A DNA stretch of 36,468 nt from Silicimonas sp. (GCA_022340315.1 JAJDOD010000006.1:1-36468), one strand, 5' to 3'. Shown: positions 25,178-32,625, numbered from the stretch's first letter. Notes: generated by a model from the letters alone, not told the origin. Numbers and translations: made by a program.

Positions 25178-25696
25178 ATGCGCATCGGCTTCACGATTGC
25201 GCCCGGACGGGGCGATACGGACCTGTTGCTTGCAGGCATTGCGGCGACGCTTTTGTCGGACGGTGTGAAACTTTGCGGCACGGTCCAGATCAACACGGCC
25301 TGCGACGGGGAGGGGCCGTGCGACATGGATGTTCGCGTTTTGCCGGATGGCCCGATCATTCGCATCTCGCAGTCGCTCGGGCCGGGCGCGCGGGGGTGCC
25401 GGCTGGATCCGGGCGCGCTGGAGACAGCGATCGCAACATGCGAGCGGCGCTTGCCGGGTTCCGAGGCCCTGATTGTCAACAAGTTCGGCAAACAGGAGGC
25501 GCTCGGTCGAGGGTTTCGCGAACTGATCGCCGAAGCGATGGCGCTTGGTTTGCCGGTCCTGGTCGGGCTGAATGCTCTGAACCGTGAGGCTTTCGAGACC
25601 TTCACGGGCGGCTCGGGCGAGGAAATCGCGCCCACCGCCGTCGCACTGACGGAGTGGATGCGCTCGGCAGTTGCAGAAGCGCGAGAGGCGGTCTGA
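25178..25696 (+). CDS. DUF2478 family protein
   Basis: 172 residues, cytoplasmic. The order FTIAPGRGDTDLLLAGIAATLLSDGVKLCG, a Cys-containing middle (INTACDGEGPCDMDVRVL), LIVNKFGKQEALGRGFRELIAEAM and LPVLVGLN resembles DUF2478, a family of predicted nucleotide-binding proteins often near metal-cofactor or transport genes. GGGAGGAT precedes the ATG by 5 bases. It follows thiX by 57 bases on the same strand, so it may be the last gene of the thiamine operon. I know no thiamine role for the family, and none is visible. Confidence 0.75.
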   Translation: MRIGFTIAPGRGDTDLLLAGIAATLLSDGVKLCGTVQINTACDGEGPCDMDVRVLPDGPIIRISQSLGPGARGCRLDPGALETAIATCERRLPGSEALIVNKFGKQEALGRGFRELIAEAMALGLPVLVGLNALNREAFETFTGGSGEEIAPTAVALTEWMRSAVAEAREAV

Positions 25697-25764
25697 GATC
25701 AGTGCGGGGGGCGCGACCATCCTGCCGGTATCGGTACTCAGGCCCGTCGCGGCGCGCCGTTTCG

Positions 25765-25789
25765 GGTAGCAACTTGCAGCAACGCTACC
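25765..25789. promoter_or_regulatory. Nested dyad GGTAGC-AAC-TTGC-A-GCAA-C-GCTACC
   Basis: Outer arms GGTAGC/GCTACC and inner arms TTGC/GCAA share nearly the same centre (25777-25778). It lies about 55 bases upstream of the sensor kinase start and 68 bases after the DUF2478 stop. It is a candidate operator for the dctBD genes, or less likely a terminator, since the following AAAATTT is not a clean T-run. Confidence 0.5.
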
Positions 25790-25844
25790 GCCTCGGAAAA
25801 TTTGGGTTTTCCAGTCGGTGCTTTGCATTCTAGGTTCGGGTCCC

Positions 25845-27587
25845 ATGAAGCTCGTTCGCATTCTCGTTTTCGTTGTGGCCTCTGGCGGCTTCGTCCTTTC
25901 CGTTTGGTGGATCGGGCTTGGCCAGTCGCTTGGCCAACTCGAACAACGCGGCCGCAGCGACCTTGAGCTTGCGTCCGACCGCCTGATCAAACAACTGTCG
26001 CGCTACAGCGAACTTGTCGTGGTGCTGGCGGGCGATCCGCAATTGCGGAACACCGAGACCGCGAAATCCGAACTTCAACGGCTGCTGCTGCGGCCGGCCG
26101 ATCTGTCCGGCGCTCTCGATCTCGTGCTGATCGGTGCCGATCGTGTGCCGATTGCCAGCGCCAGCGGCCTCGCGCCCGACGGATGGCTGGGTGAGAGCTT
26201 CATCGACCGCGCCCTTACCGGCGCATTGGGAAAGTTCCACGGGATCAGTCGGACGTTTGAAACGCGCGCATTCTACTTCGCCGCGCCGATTTTCAACGAG
26301 GAGGGCCCGGTGATCGGGGCGCTTGTGGCGATCGTCGATATGGACCGGCTCGAGGCTGAGGGGAGGGGACAAACCCCGGCTGTTCTATTTACAGACACGC
26401 TTGGTGTCACGTTTTCCTCCAACCGCTCTGAACTGGTTCTGATGCAGCGTGGCGCCCAACTGAGAAACGCGACGGCACGCTACGATGCAGGAGAGTTGCG
26501 CCCTTTCGTGCCTTTCGAGACGAGAAACGTGCACAGAATCGAGACGTGGCGGATCAATGCCGGTCCCTATGTTCCAAGCCATGCTTTGCACATCTCGCGC
26601 GATTTGCCGGTTCTGGACATGACGGCCGAGGCTCTGGTCGATGCGCGACCAGCCTATGTTTTCGCGGGCTTGCAGGCCTCGATCACGGGCGCGCTGCTTG
26701 CGTTTTTTGGCGCGATCCTCTTTCTGACGGCCGAGCGCCGCCGGGCGCTCGCAAAGGCGAACGCCGCACTGGAAAGCAGAGTGGCGGACAGAACCGCCGA
26801 ACTTTCCCGCTCGAATGAGGCGTTGCGCGGCGAGATCGCCGAGCGTCGCGAGGCGGAAGCGGCCCTGAAACGCGCGCAGGTCGAGCTTGTGCAGGTCGGC
26901 AAGCTCAGTGCCTTGGGGCAGATGTCAGCCGGTATCAGCCACGAATTGAATCAGCCACTGATGGCCATCCGCTCCTTCGCGGAAAACGGCCAGAAGTTTC
27001 AGCAGTTGGGCGATGCGGCGAAGGTAGAAGGCAATCTCGAGAAGATCGCCGATCTTGCCGGTCGCATGGCCAGGATCATCAAGAACCTGAAGGCTTTTGC
27101 GCGGCAGGAAAGCGAACCCGCGTCGCGGGTCGATCTTGTTTCCGTCGCGGAAGCAGCGGTCGAGCTGACAGAGGCGGTGGTCGCGCATGAGGGCATATCT
27201 CTGGACCTTGTCGTGCCGGATTCGCCGGTCTGGGTCGAAGGTGGCGAAGTGCGCTTGCAGCAGGTGGTCGTCAATCTCATCACCAATGCCGCCGACGCAA
27301 TGTCGGCAAGTGAGGAGAAACGCATCGCGCTTACCGTCGCGGGTGGACCGGACCCGCAAATTGTCGTGGCGGATACCGGACCCGGCATCGAGGAGCCCGA
27401 AAAGATCTTCGAACCATTCTACTCTACCAAGACGGTGGGCAGCGGTGAAGGTACGGGGCTTGGCCTTTCGATCTCCTACGGACTCGTTCAAAGCTTCGGC
27501 GGCAACATCGTGGGCGAGAATGCGCCTGACGGCGGGGCAATATTCACGGTTCGCCTCAAGCCCTGGGCCGGCGAGATGGCGGCATGA
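25845..27587 (+). CDS. DctB-like sensor histidine kinase
   Basis: 580 residues from ATG 25845. One membrane segment (about 5-27), a periplasmic dCache-type sensor (about 30-275) and a second membrane segment (about 280-303) come first. A coiled coil follows (LAKANAALESRVADRTAEL), then the H-box ISHELNQPLMAIRSF with the phospho-His, N-box NLITNAADAM, DTGPGI, FEPFYSTK and GEGTGLGLSIS. This is the DctB layout for sensing C4-dicarboxylates outside the inner membrane. Its stop overlaps the response-regulator ATG by 4 bases, and a TRAP transporter follows, so dicarboxylate or a similar acid is the likely signal. An in-frame GTG at 25818 is possible but lacks a ribosome site. Confidence 0.9.
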   Translation: MKLVRILVFVVASGGFVLSVWWIGLGQSLGQLEQRGRSDLELASDRLIKQLSRYSELVVVLAGDPQLRNTETAKSELQRLLLRPADLSGALDLVLIGADRVPIASASGLAPDGWLGESFIDRALTGALGKFHGISRTFETRAFYFAAPIFNEEGPVIGALVAIVDMDRLEAEGRGQTPAVLFTDTLGVTFSSNRSELVLMQRGAQLRNATARYDAGELRPFVPFETRNVHRIETWRINAGPYVPSHALHISRDLPVLDMTAEALVDARPAYVFAGLQASITGALLAFFGAILFLTAERRRALAKANAALESRVADRTAELSRSNEALRGEIAERREAEAALKRAQVELVQVGKLSALGQMSAGISHELNQPLMAIRSFAENGQKFQQLGDAAKVEGNLEKIADLAGRMARIIKNLKAFARQESEPASRVDLVSVAEAAVELTEAVVAHEGISLDLVVPDSPVWVEGGEVRLQQVVVNLITNAADAMSASEEKRIALTVAGGPDPQIVVADTGPGIEEPEKIFEPFYSTKTVGSGEGTGLGLSISYGLVQSFGGNIVGENAPDGGAIFTVRLKPWAGEMAA

Positions 27588-28807
27588 ACGGCAGGGTTCT
27601 CCTGGTTGAGGATGATGCCCCGGTTCGCGAGGCATTGGCTCAGACCCTCGAGCTGGCCGGGCTGAAGGTCACGCCGGCTGGGTCGTTCATCGTGGCCAAG
27701 GACCACATCTCGAGAACCTTCGAGGGGGTCATCGTCTCGGACATCCGGATGCCAGGCAAGGACGGCATGGAGCTTCTGCGCCATGCACAGAAGACCGATC
27801 CCGAGTTGCCGGTCATCCTTCTGACCGGCGAGGGCGACATTCCACTGGCCGTCGATGCCGTGGGGAATGGCGCGTTCGATTTTCTTGAGAAACCCTGTCC
27901 AACCGAACAACTGGTTACGACCGTCGAACGTGCTCTGGGCGCACGCCGGATTGCCCTGGATGAGCGGCACATGAAGGCAAGCATTCAGGCTGGCGACGCG
28001 GCGTCTCGCCTGCTCTTTGGCCATTCGGAACTGGCTGAGCGACTGAGAGCCCAATGCAGGCAGATCGCGCGGGTGCCGGGGTCGGTGCTGATCGAAGGCG
28101 CGCCGGGGTCGGGATTGTCAAAGGTGGCCGAAGTCTTGCACCTGCTCTCGCCAGGCGCTGCCGGACCATTCGTAAAGACCGGGGCGGCCGGGCTGGAACC
28201 GGCGCGGCTTCGGGATGCCTTGCGGGTGACCGAGGGGGGGAGCCTCTTTCTGAACGAAGTGACGTCGCTTCCCTCCGACAGCCAGTCCGTGCTTCTGGAT
28301 GCTCTGGAGCACGACATGTCGCCGCGTATTCTTGCGGGCACGACGCAGGATGCCGTGCGGGCTACCGAGGACGGCCGTTTCAACGCGGACCTTTACTATC
28401 GGCTGGAAGGCTTGCGGGTGCGGATTCCCGCGCTTCGCGAACGTCCCGAAGACATTCCCGTGCTTTTCCGCCACTACGTCGCCCTGTCCTGCGAACAATC
28501 CGGGATCGAGCAGCGCCCCATTCCGCCTGGCCTACTCGCCTCGCTGATGACCCAGGACTGGCCGGGCAATACCCGGGCATTGATGAACTCGGCAATGCGA
28601 TTTGCCCTTGGACTGTCGCCTGATGAGAACCAGGAGCTTGGACTGGCCGAGAAAATGGCGCAGATCGAAGCCTCGCTTCTCGAGGATTCGCTCCGGCGCA
28701 GCAAGGGAAACGCCACGCTCAGCGCCCAGTCGCTCAAGCTTCCGCGCAAGACGTTCTACGACAAGCTTGCAAAATACGGCATTCGAGCAGAAGATTTTCG
28801 CGAGTGA
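27584..28807 (+). CDS. DctD-like response regulator with degenerate AAA+ domain
   Basis: 407 residues, shorter than the ~440-450 of DctD. The receiver (1-120) is intact: Asp10, Asp11, phosphorylation Asp53, Thr81 and Lys103. The central domain (~143-345) is eroded: the Walker-A segment reads GAPGSGLS (172-179), with Leu178 for the invariant Lys. About 40 residues separate Walker A from Walker B where ~60 are usual, so the GAFTGA sigma-54 loop is missing. Walker B is GGSLFLNEV, with Asn for Asp. The arginine-finger region (FNADLYYRLEGLRVRIPALRERPEDI) and the WPGNTRAL segment remain. A Fis-type helix-turn-helix ends the protein (ATLSAQSLKLPRKTFYDKLAKYGI). It probably binds DNA when phosphorylated but does not drive sigma-54. 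Paired with the kinase just upstream and the TRAP operon downstream. Confidence 0.88.
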   Translation: MNGRVLLVEDDAPVREALAQTLELAGLKVTPAGSFIVAKDHISRTFEGVIVSDIRMPGKDGMELLRHAQKTDPELPVILLTGEGDIPLAVDAVGNGAFDFLEKPCPTEQLVTTVERALGARRIALDERHMKASIQAGDAASRLLFGHSELAERLRAQCRQIARVPGSVLIEGAPGSGLSKVAEVLHLLSPGAAGPFVKTGAAGLEPARLRDALRVTEGGSLFLNEVTSLPSDSQSVLLDALEHDMSPRILAGTTQDAVRATEDGRFNADLYYRLEGLRVRIPALRERPEDIPVLFRHYVALSCEQSGIEQRPIPPGLLASLMTQDWPGNTRALMNSAMRFALGLSPDENQELGLAEKMAQIEASLLEDSLRRSKGNATLSAQSLKLPRKTFYDKLAKYGIRAEDFRE

Positions 28808-28821
28808 AGTCTCGCCGAGAG

Positions 28822-28839
28822 TGTGCGGAAATCCGCACA
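28822..28839. promoter_or_regulatory. Near-perfect dyad TGTGCGGA-AA-TCCGCACA, candidate DctD operator
   Basis: 8-base perfect arms around AA, 14 bases after the dctD stop and 181 bases upstream of dctP. The arms would leave only a 2-4 base loop as RNA and no T-run follows, so a DNA operator fits better than a terminator. A partial copy of the half site (ACGCACACA) appears about 35 bases on. It may bind the Fis-type domain of the regulator encoded next to it; this is inference. Confidence 0.55.
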
Positions 28840-29020
28840 GTTAGCGCAAGCACCTGTCCAGAATTACGCACACACTTTTAAGTGAATCTGGTAAGGTATT
28901 GATAGTTTCGAATTTTTTTTGATACCAATTCTGGCTTGCCGCATTCCGAAAGTAAGAGATGCTGTGCGCCGGAGAGGTAACTCACCCTAGAAGTCAGTTA
29001 TGGAGCCAGGGAGGATATCC

Positions 29021-30022
29021 ATGAAATTTCTTACCACAGCACTTACAGCCGTCGCGTTGAGCGCCACCGCCACCGCCGGTTTCGCAAGCTGCGAGGATGG
29101 CGAAATCGTCGTCAAGTTCGCGCATGTCGTGAACGCCACGGGGCACCCCAAAGGCATCGCGGCAGATGAGTTCGCGGCGCGTGTCAACGACGAGATGAAC
29201 GGCAAGATGTGCGTCGAGGTCTTCCCGAACTCGACGCTCTACAATGACGACCAGGTGCTTGAGGCGATGTTGCAGGGCGACGTCCAGCTTGCCGCGCCGT
29301 CGCTCTCGAAATTCGAGACGTTCACCAAGCAGTTCCGCATCTTCGACCTGCCGTTCATGTTCAAGAACGTCGCCGCGGTCGATGCATTCCAGAACTCGGA
29401 AACCGGCCAGGCGATGAAGGACTCGATGCAGCGCCGCGGCCTGCAGGGGCTTGAGTTCTGGCACAACGGCATGAAGCAGTTCTCGGCCAACAAGCCGCTT
29501 GAATTGCCGGGCGACGCGTCGGGCCTCAAGTTCCGAGTACAGCCTTCGGACGTGCTCGTTGCGCAGATGGAAGCGCTTGGCGCCAGCCCGCAGCCAATGG
29601 CCTTCTCGGAAGTTTACGGCGCGCTTCAGACCGGCGTTGTCGATGGGCAGGAAAACACCTGGTCGAACATCTGGGGTCAGAAGTTCTTCGAGGTCCAGGA
29701 CGGTGTGACCGTTACCAACCACGGCATCATCGACTATCTCGTTGTCGCTTCGGTTGACTGGCTCGACAGCCTCGATGGGGATGTACGCGATCAGTTTCTC
29801 ACCATCTTGAACGAGGTGACGGTATCCCGGAATGCCGAGTCCGAGGCCGTCAACGATGCCGCGAAACAGTCGATCGTCGGTGCCGGCGGTGTAATCCGTG
29901 AACTCTCTGCCGAGCAGCGTCAGGCCTGGGTTGATGCCATGAAGCCTGTTTGGGATCAGTTCGAAGGCGACGTGGGCGCCGAGAACATCGCGGCGGCCCA
30001 GGAAATCAACGCTTCGATGTAA
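29021..30022 (+). CDS. dctP: TRAP transporter solute-binding protein DctP
   Basis: 333 residues. The signal peptide is about 1-22. The mature protein shows VKFAHVVNATGHPKGIAADEFAARVND at the start, SLSKFETFTKQFRIFDLPFMFKN, the ligand-clamping arginine in GLKFRVQPSDV, and GVVDGQENTWSNI with the conserved Asn, all of DctP type. AGGGAGGA lies 6 bases before the ATG. dctBD lie upstream and dctQ-dctM downstream, so a C4-dicarboxylate is the likely ligand, though DctP proteins bind many organic acids. A perfect hairpin follows the stop. Confidence 0.94.
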   Translation: MKFLTTALTAVALSATATAGFASCEDGEIVVKFAHVVNATGHPKGIAADEFAARVNDEMNGKMCVEVFPNSTLYNDDQVLEAMLQGDVQLAAPSLSKFETFTKQFRIFDLPFMFKNVAAVDAFQNSETGQAMKDSMQRRGLQGLEFWHNGMKQFSANKPLELPGDASGLKFRVQPSDVLVAQMEALGASPQPMAFSEVYGALQTGVVDGQENTWSNIWGQKFFEVQDGVTVTNHGIIDYLVVASVDWLDSLDGDVRDQFLTILNEVTVSRNAESEAVNDAAKQSIVGAGGVIRELSAEQRQAWVDAMKPVWDQFEGDVGAENIAAAQEINASM

Positions 30023-30030
30023 AAAATTGT

Positions 30031-30060
30031 TCGGGCGGCGGCGAACTGGCCGCCGCCCGA
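30031..30060 (+). terminator. Perfect 12-bp hairpin between dctP and dctQ
   Basis: TCGGGCGGCGGC (30031-30042) and GCCGCCGCCCGA (30049-30060) pair perfectly around GAACTG, 8 bases after the dctP stop. No T-run follows. It probably protects the dctP message or partly stops transcription, so that more binding protein than membrane protein is made. Confidence 0.8.
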
Positions 30061-30082
30061 TCACATTGGGAGGAGGGGACCA

Positions 30083-30775
30083 ATGAGCGCCGGCAAGAAG
30101 TACCAACCGAGAAGTGCGCTGGGGCGCGCTTTCAACGCATTCGAGGAAACAGCCATCGCGGTTCTTCTTGGCCTGATGACGCTTGTCACCTTCGTCAACG
30201 TCGTGCTGCGGTACGGTTTCAATTCACAGCTGATCTGGGGTCTCGAAGTTACGCTTATCCTCTTCGCCTGGCTGGTGATCCTGGGCGTCAGCTACTGTGT
30301 GAAGGTTACCGCGCATCTGGGTGTGGACGCGGTCACAAGCCTGTTCGGGCGCGGGGGACGCAAGGTTTTTGCACTCCTCTCGGCCGCCTGCTGCATCCTC
30401 TACGCGATGCTCCTGATGAAGGGCGCATGGGACTACTGGGCGCCTTTCGCGGCACTGCAGCCGACCGAGGGCCGCTGGTTTCCGCTGGGCTTTACCGAGG
30501 GGGTCCGCGACCGGGCCTTTTACGTGACTGACCAGGTGCCGATGCTCGAAATGTTCCGCTGGCTGGAGGACCTGATCAACTATGGCGAGGAGTACGAGAA
30601 ACTCCCGCGTGTCATTCCCTATGCCATGCTGCCGTTTGGCTGCGCACTGATCCTCTACCGCTTCTGCGAAGCCGGTTATGAAATCCTGACGGATCGGCGC
30701 GAAAGCCTGATCGTCAGCCACGAAGCGGAAGACGCGGTCGAAGAAGTAGCCGCCCTGAACCGGGAGGCCAACTGA
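30083..30775 (+). CDS. dctQ: TRAP transporter small permease DctQ
   Basis: 230 residues with four membrane segments: about 22-45, 52-75 (LIWGLEVTLILFAWLVILG), 93-115 and ~175-195. The conserved E-x(n)-W region (WGLEVTLILFAWLV) is typical of DctQ. A ~55-residue polar insert (PTEGRWFPLGF to EKLPRVIP) before the last segment makes it longer than minimal DctQ proteins, as in C4-dicarboxylate TRAP systems of related bacteria. GGGAGGAGG precedes the ATG. Its stop overlaps the dctM start by one base (TGATG). Confidence 0.92.
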   Translation: MSAGKKYQPRSALGRAFNAFEETAIAVLLGLMTLVTFVNVVLRYGFNSQLIWGLEVTLILFAWLVILGVSYCVKVTAHLGVDAVTSLFGRGGRKVFALLSAACCILYAMLLMKGAWDYWAPFAALQPTEGRWFPLGFTEGVRDRAFYVTDQVPMLEMFRWLEDLINYGEEYEKLPRVIPYAMLPFGCALILYRFCEAGYEILTDRRESLIVSHEAEDAVEEVAALNREAN

Positions 30776-32187
30776 TGGACGTCGCCATTCTCTTCGTCAT
30801 GATTATCGGTCTGCTGCTGATCGGCGTTCCCATCGCGGTGTCGCTTGGCCTCTCGTCGATCATCTTCCTGCTGGTCCTGTCGGACACCTCGCTCGCCTCA
30901 ATCGCGCAGAGCTTTTACCAGGCAATGGCGGGACACTACACGCTTCTGGCAATTCCCTTCTTCATCCTTGCGTCGTCCTTCATGTCCACGGGCGGTGTTG
31001 CGCGCAGGATCATTCGCTTTTCGATTGCACTCGTCGGACACCTGCCCGGTGGTTTGGCGATTGCGGGTGTCGCGGCGTGCATGATGTTCGCAGCGCTTTC
31101 CGGATCGTCTCCCGCCACCGTGGTGGCCATCGGTTCGATCGTCATCGCCGGGATGCGGCAGGTGGGATACAGCAAGGAATTCGCCGCCGGCGTGATTTGT
31201 AACGCCGGTACGTTGGGCATCCTCATCCCGCCGTCCATCGTGATGGTGGTCTATGCGTCGGCCACGGATGTGTCCGTCGGGCGCATGTTTCTTGCCGGCG
31301 TGATTCCCGGACTTCTGGCAGGCAGCATGCTGATGCTGACCATCTATTTGATCGCCAAGGTCAAGAACCTGCCCAAGGGCGAATGGCAGGGTTGGGGCGA
31401 GGTCTTCGCGGCCGGGCGCGATGCGGGCTGGGGGCTGTTCCTGATCGTCATCATCCTGGGCGGCATCTATGGCGGCATTTTCACGCCGACCGAAGCGGCA
31501 GCGGTCGCCGCGATATATGCCTTCTTCATCGCCTGCTTCATCTACCGCGACATGGGGCCATTGAAGGCGGTCGAGGCAAAGGCGCTTTCGGCGGACATTG
31601 TTGCGGACGCCCCGCGATCAAATGTCTCGCTTCTGCAGAAGCCGCACGCGCTGATCACCGCTTTCTTCCACAAGGACGTGCGGGATACACTTTTCGAGGC
31701 CGGAAAACTGACGATCACGCTGATGTTCATCATCGCGAATGCGCTGATCCTGAAGCATGTTCTGACCGACGAGCAGATCCCCCAGCATATCGCGGGCGCG
31801 ATGCTGGATGCGGGCTTCGGGCCGGTGATGTTCCTGATTATCGTCAACGTCATCCTGTTGATCGGCGGTCAGTTCATGGAGCCTTCGGGCCTGATCGTGA
31901 TCGTGGCACCGCTTGTGTTCCCGATCGCCATCGAACTTGGCATCGACCCGATCCATCTCGGTATCATCATGGTGGTGAACATGGAGATCGGCATGATCAC
32001 GCCGCCCGTCGGGCTCAACCTTTTCGTGACATCCGGCGTCGCCGGCATGCCGATGATGAGCGTCGTGCGCGCCGCGCTGCCGTTCCTGGCCGTGCTCTTC
32101 GTGTTCCTGATCCTGGTGACCTACGTACCGTGGATATCGACGTTCCTGCCGATCTATTTCATGGGGCCGGAGATCATTACGAACTAG
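30775..32187 (+). CDS. dctM: TRAP transporter large permease DctM
   Basis: 470 residues, about 12 membrane segments. Family signatures include FALSGSSPATVVAIGSI near residues 103-119, FTPTEAAAVAAIYAFF and MEIGMITPPVGLNLFVTSG. A hydrophilic insert (about 262-300, KALSADIVADAPRSN) lies mid-protein, which makes it longer than the ~430 usual. It is the sodium-coupled translocation subunit working with DctQ and DctP. The ATG shares the A of the dctQ stop. A dispersed repeat hairpin begins 11 bases after its stop and probably ends or protects the message. Confidence 0.94.
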   Translation: MDVAILFVMIIGLLLIGVPIAVSLGLSSIIFLLVLSDTSLASIAQSFYQAMAGHYTLLAIPFFILASSFMSTGGVARRIIRFSIALVGHLPGGLAIAGVAACMMFAALSGSSPATVVAIGSIVIAGMRQVGYSKEFAAGVICNAGTLGILIPPSIVMVVYASATDVSVGRMFLAGVIPGLLAGSMLMLTIYLIAKVKNLPKGEWQGWGEVFAAGRDAGWGLFLIVIILGGIYGGIFTPTEAAAVAAIYAFFIACFIYRDMGPLKAVEAKALSADIVADAPRSNVSLLQKPHALITAFFHKDVRDTLFEAGKLTITLMFIIANALILKHVLTDEQIPQHIAGAMLDAGFGPVMFLIIVNVILLIGGQFMEPSGLIVIVAPLVFPIAIELGIDPIHLGIIMVVNMEIGMITPPVGLNLFVTSGVAGMPMMSVVRAALPFLAVLFVFLILVTYVPWISTFLPIYFMGPEIITN

Positions 32188-32197
32188 CGGATCGCCG

Positions 32198-32252
32198 CAG
32201 GGGGAGCGCTGCTCCCCCTGGACCCCCTCGGGATATTTTCAGACCGATGAAG
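32198..32252 (+). repeat. Dispersed intergenic repeat, copy C: hairpin plus CGGGATATTTT tail after dctM
   Basis: Perfect 10-base arms with loop GCT (32198-32220), then CTCGGGATATTTTCAGACC and GATGAAGGGG. It lies 11 bases after the dctM stop and matches copy B at 22925 closely in the tail. Its TCA at 32239-32241 is the stop codon of the VOC gene on the other strand. Confidence 0.85.
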
Positions 32253-32625
32253 GGGCAGGGCCATAGCGCGAGACTTCGATCAGGTTTCCGTCCGGGTCAT
32301 TGAAATAGACCGAGGTGATGGGGCCTGTCGCTCCGGATTTGGCGACGGGGCCTTCAAGAACGTCCACGCTCTCGGCGGCGAGGTGGTCCAGCAAAGCGTC
32401 CGTCTGCATGTCCGTGATCAGGCAGAGATCGCCTGACCCGATCCCGGCGAAGTTCCGGGTCTCCTGCCCAAGGGTCTGGAGATTGATCTTCTGGGTGCCG
32501 AAGCGAAGCCCCCGGCGTCCCCCGGCAAAGCTGACTGCCTCCATCTTCAGGACGCGCGAATAGAAGGCCACTGCGCGCTCGATGTCGCGGACGGTAAGAA
32601 CGATATGGTCAATGTGAGTGATCAC
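32239..32625 (-). CDS. VOC (glyoxalase/bleomycin-resistance-like) family protein
   Basis: 128 residues from GTG 32625. ITHIDHIVLTVRDIERAVAFYSRVLKM opens the first beta-alpha-beta-beta-beta unit, and SVYFNDPDGNLIEVSRY closes the second, with the metal-ligand positions His (DHIV) and Glu (LIEV). The fold supports metal-dependent reactions on small molecules; the substrate is unknown. The start is unsure: a TTG at 32661 gives 12 more residues, but the family usually starts at the ITHIDH strand. The last residues (PAPSSV and the stop) are encoded inside the dispersed repeat copy C. Confidence 0.85.
   Translation of the reverse strand: MITHIDHIVLTVRDIERAVAFYSRVLKMEAVSFAGGRRGLRFGTQKINLQTLGQETRNFAGIGSGDLCLITDMQTDALLDHLAAESVDVLEGPVAKSGATGPITSVYFNDPDGNLIEVSRYGPAPSSV

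Noticed and set aside
23885-25990. A 701-residue minus-strand open frame
   Set aside because: It is antisense to thiZ, thiX, the DUF2478 gene and the start of dctB, which have clear domains and ribosome sites.
28899-28928. Possible promoter TTGATA-N18-TACCAA before dctP
   Set aside because: Spacing is long and the -10 match is poor. A sigma-54 promoter was also sought in 28808-29020 and not found (no GG-N10-GC pair in context).
28994-30106. A 370-residue minus-strand open frame opposite dctP
   Set aside because: It has no recognisable motif, and dctP on the other strand has a signal peptide, family signatures and a strong ribosome site.
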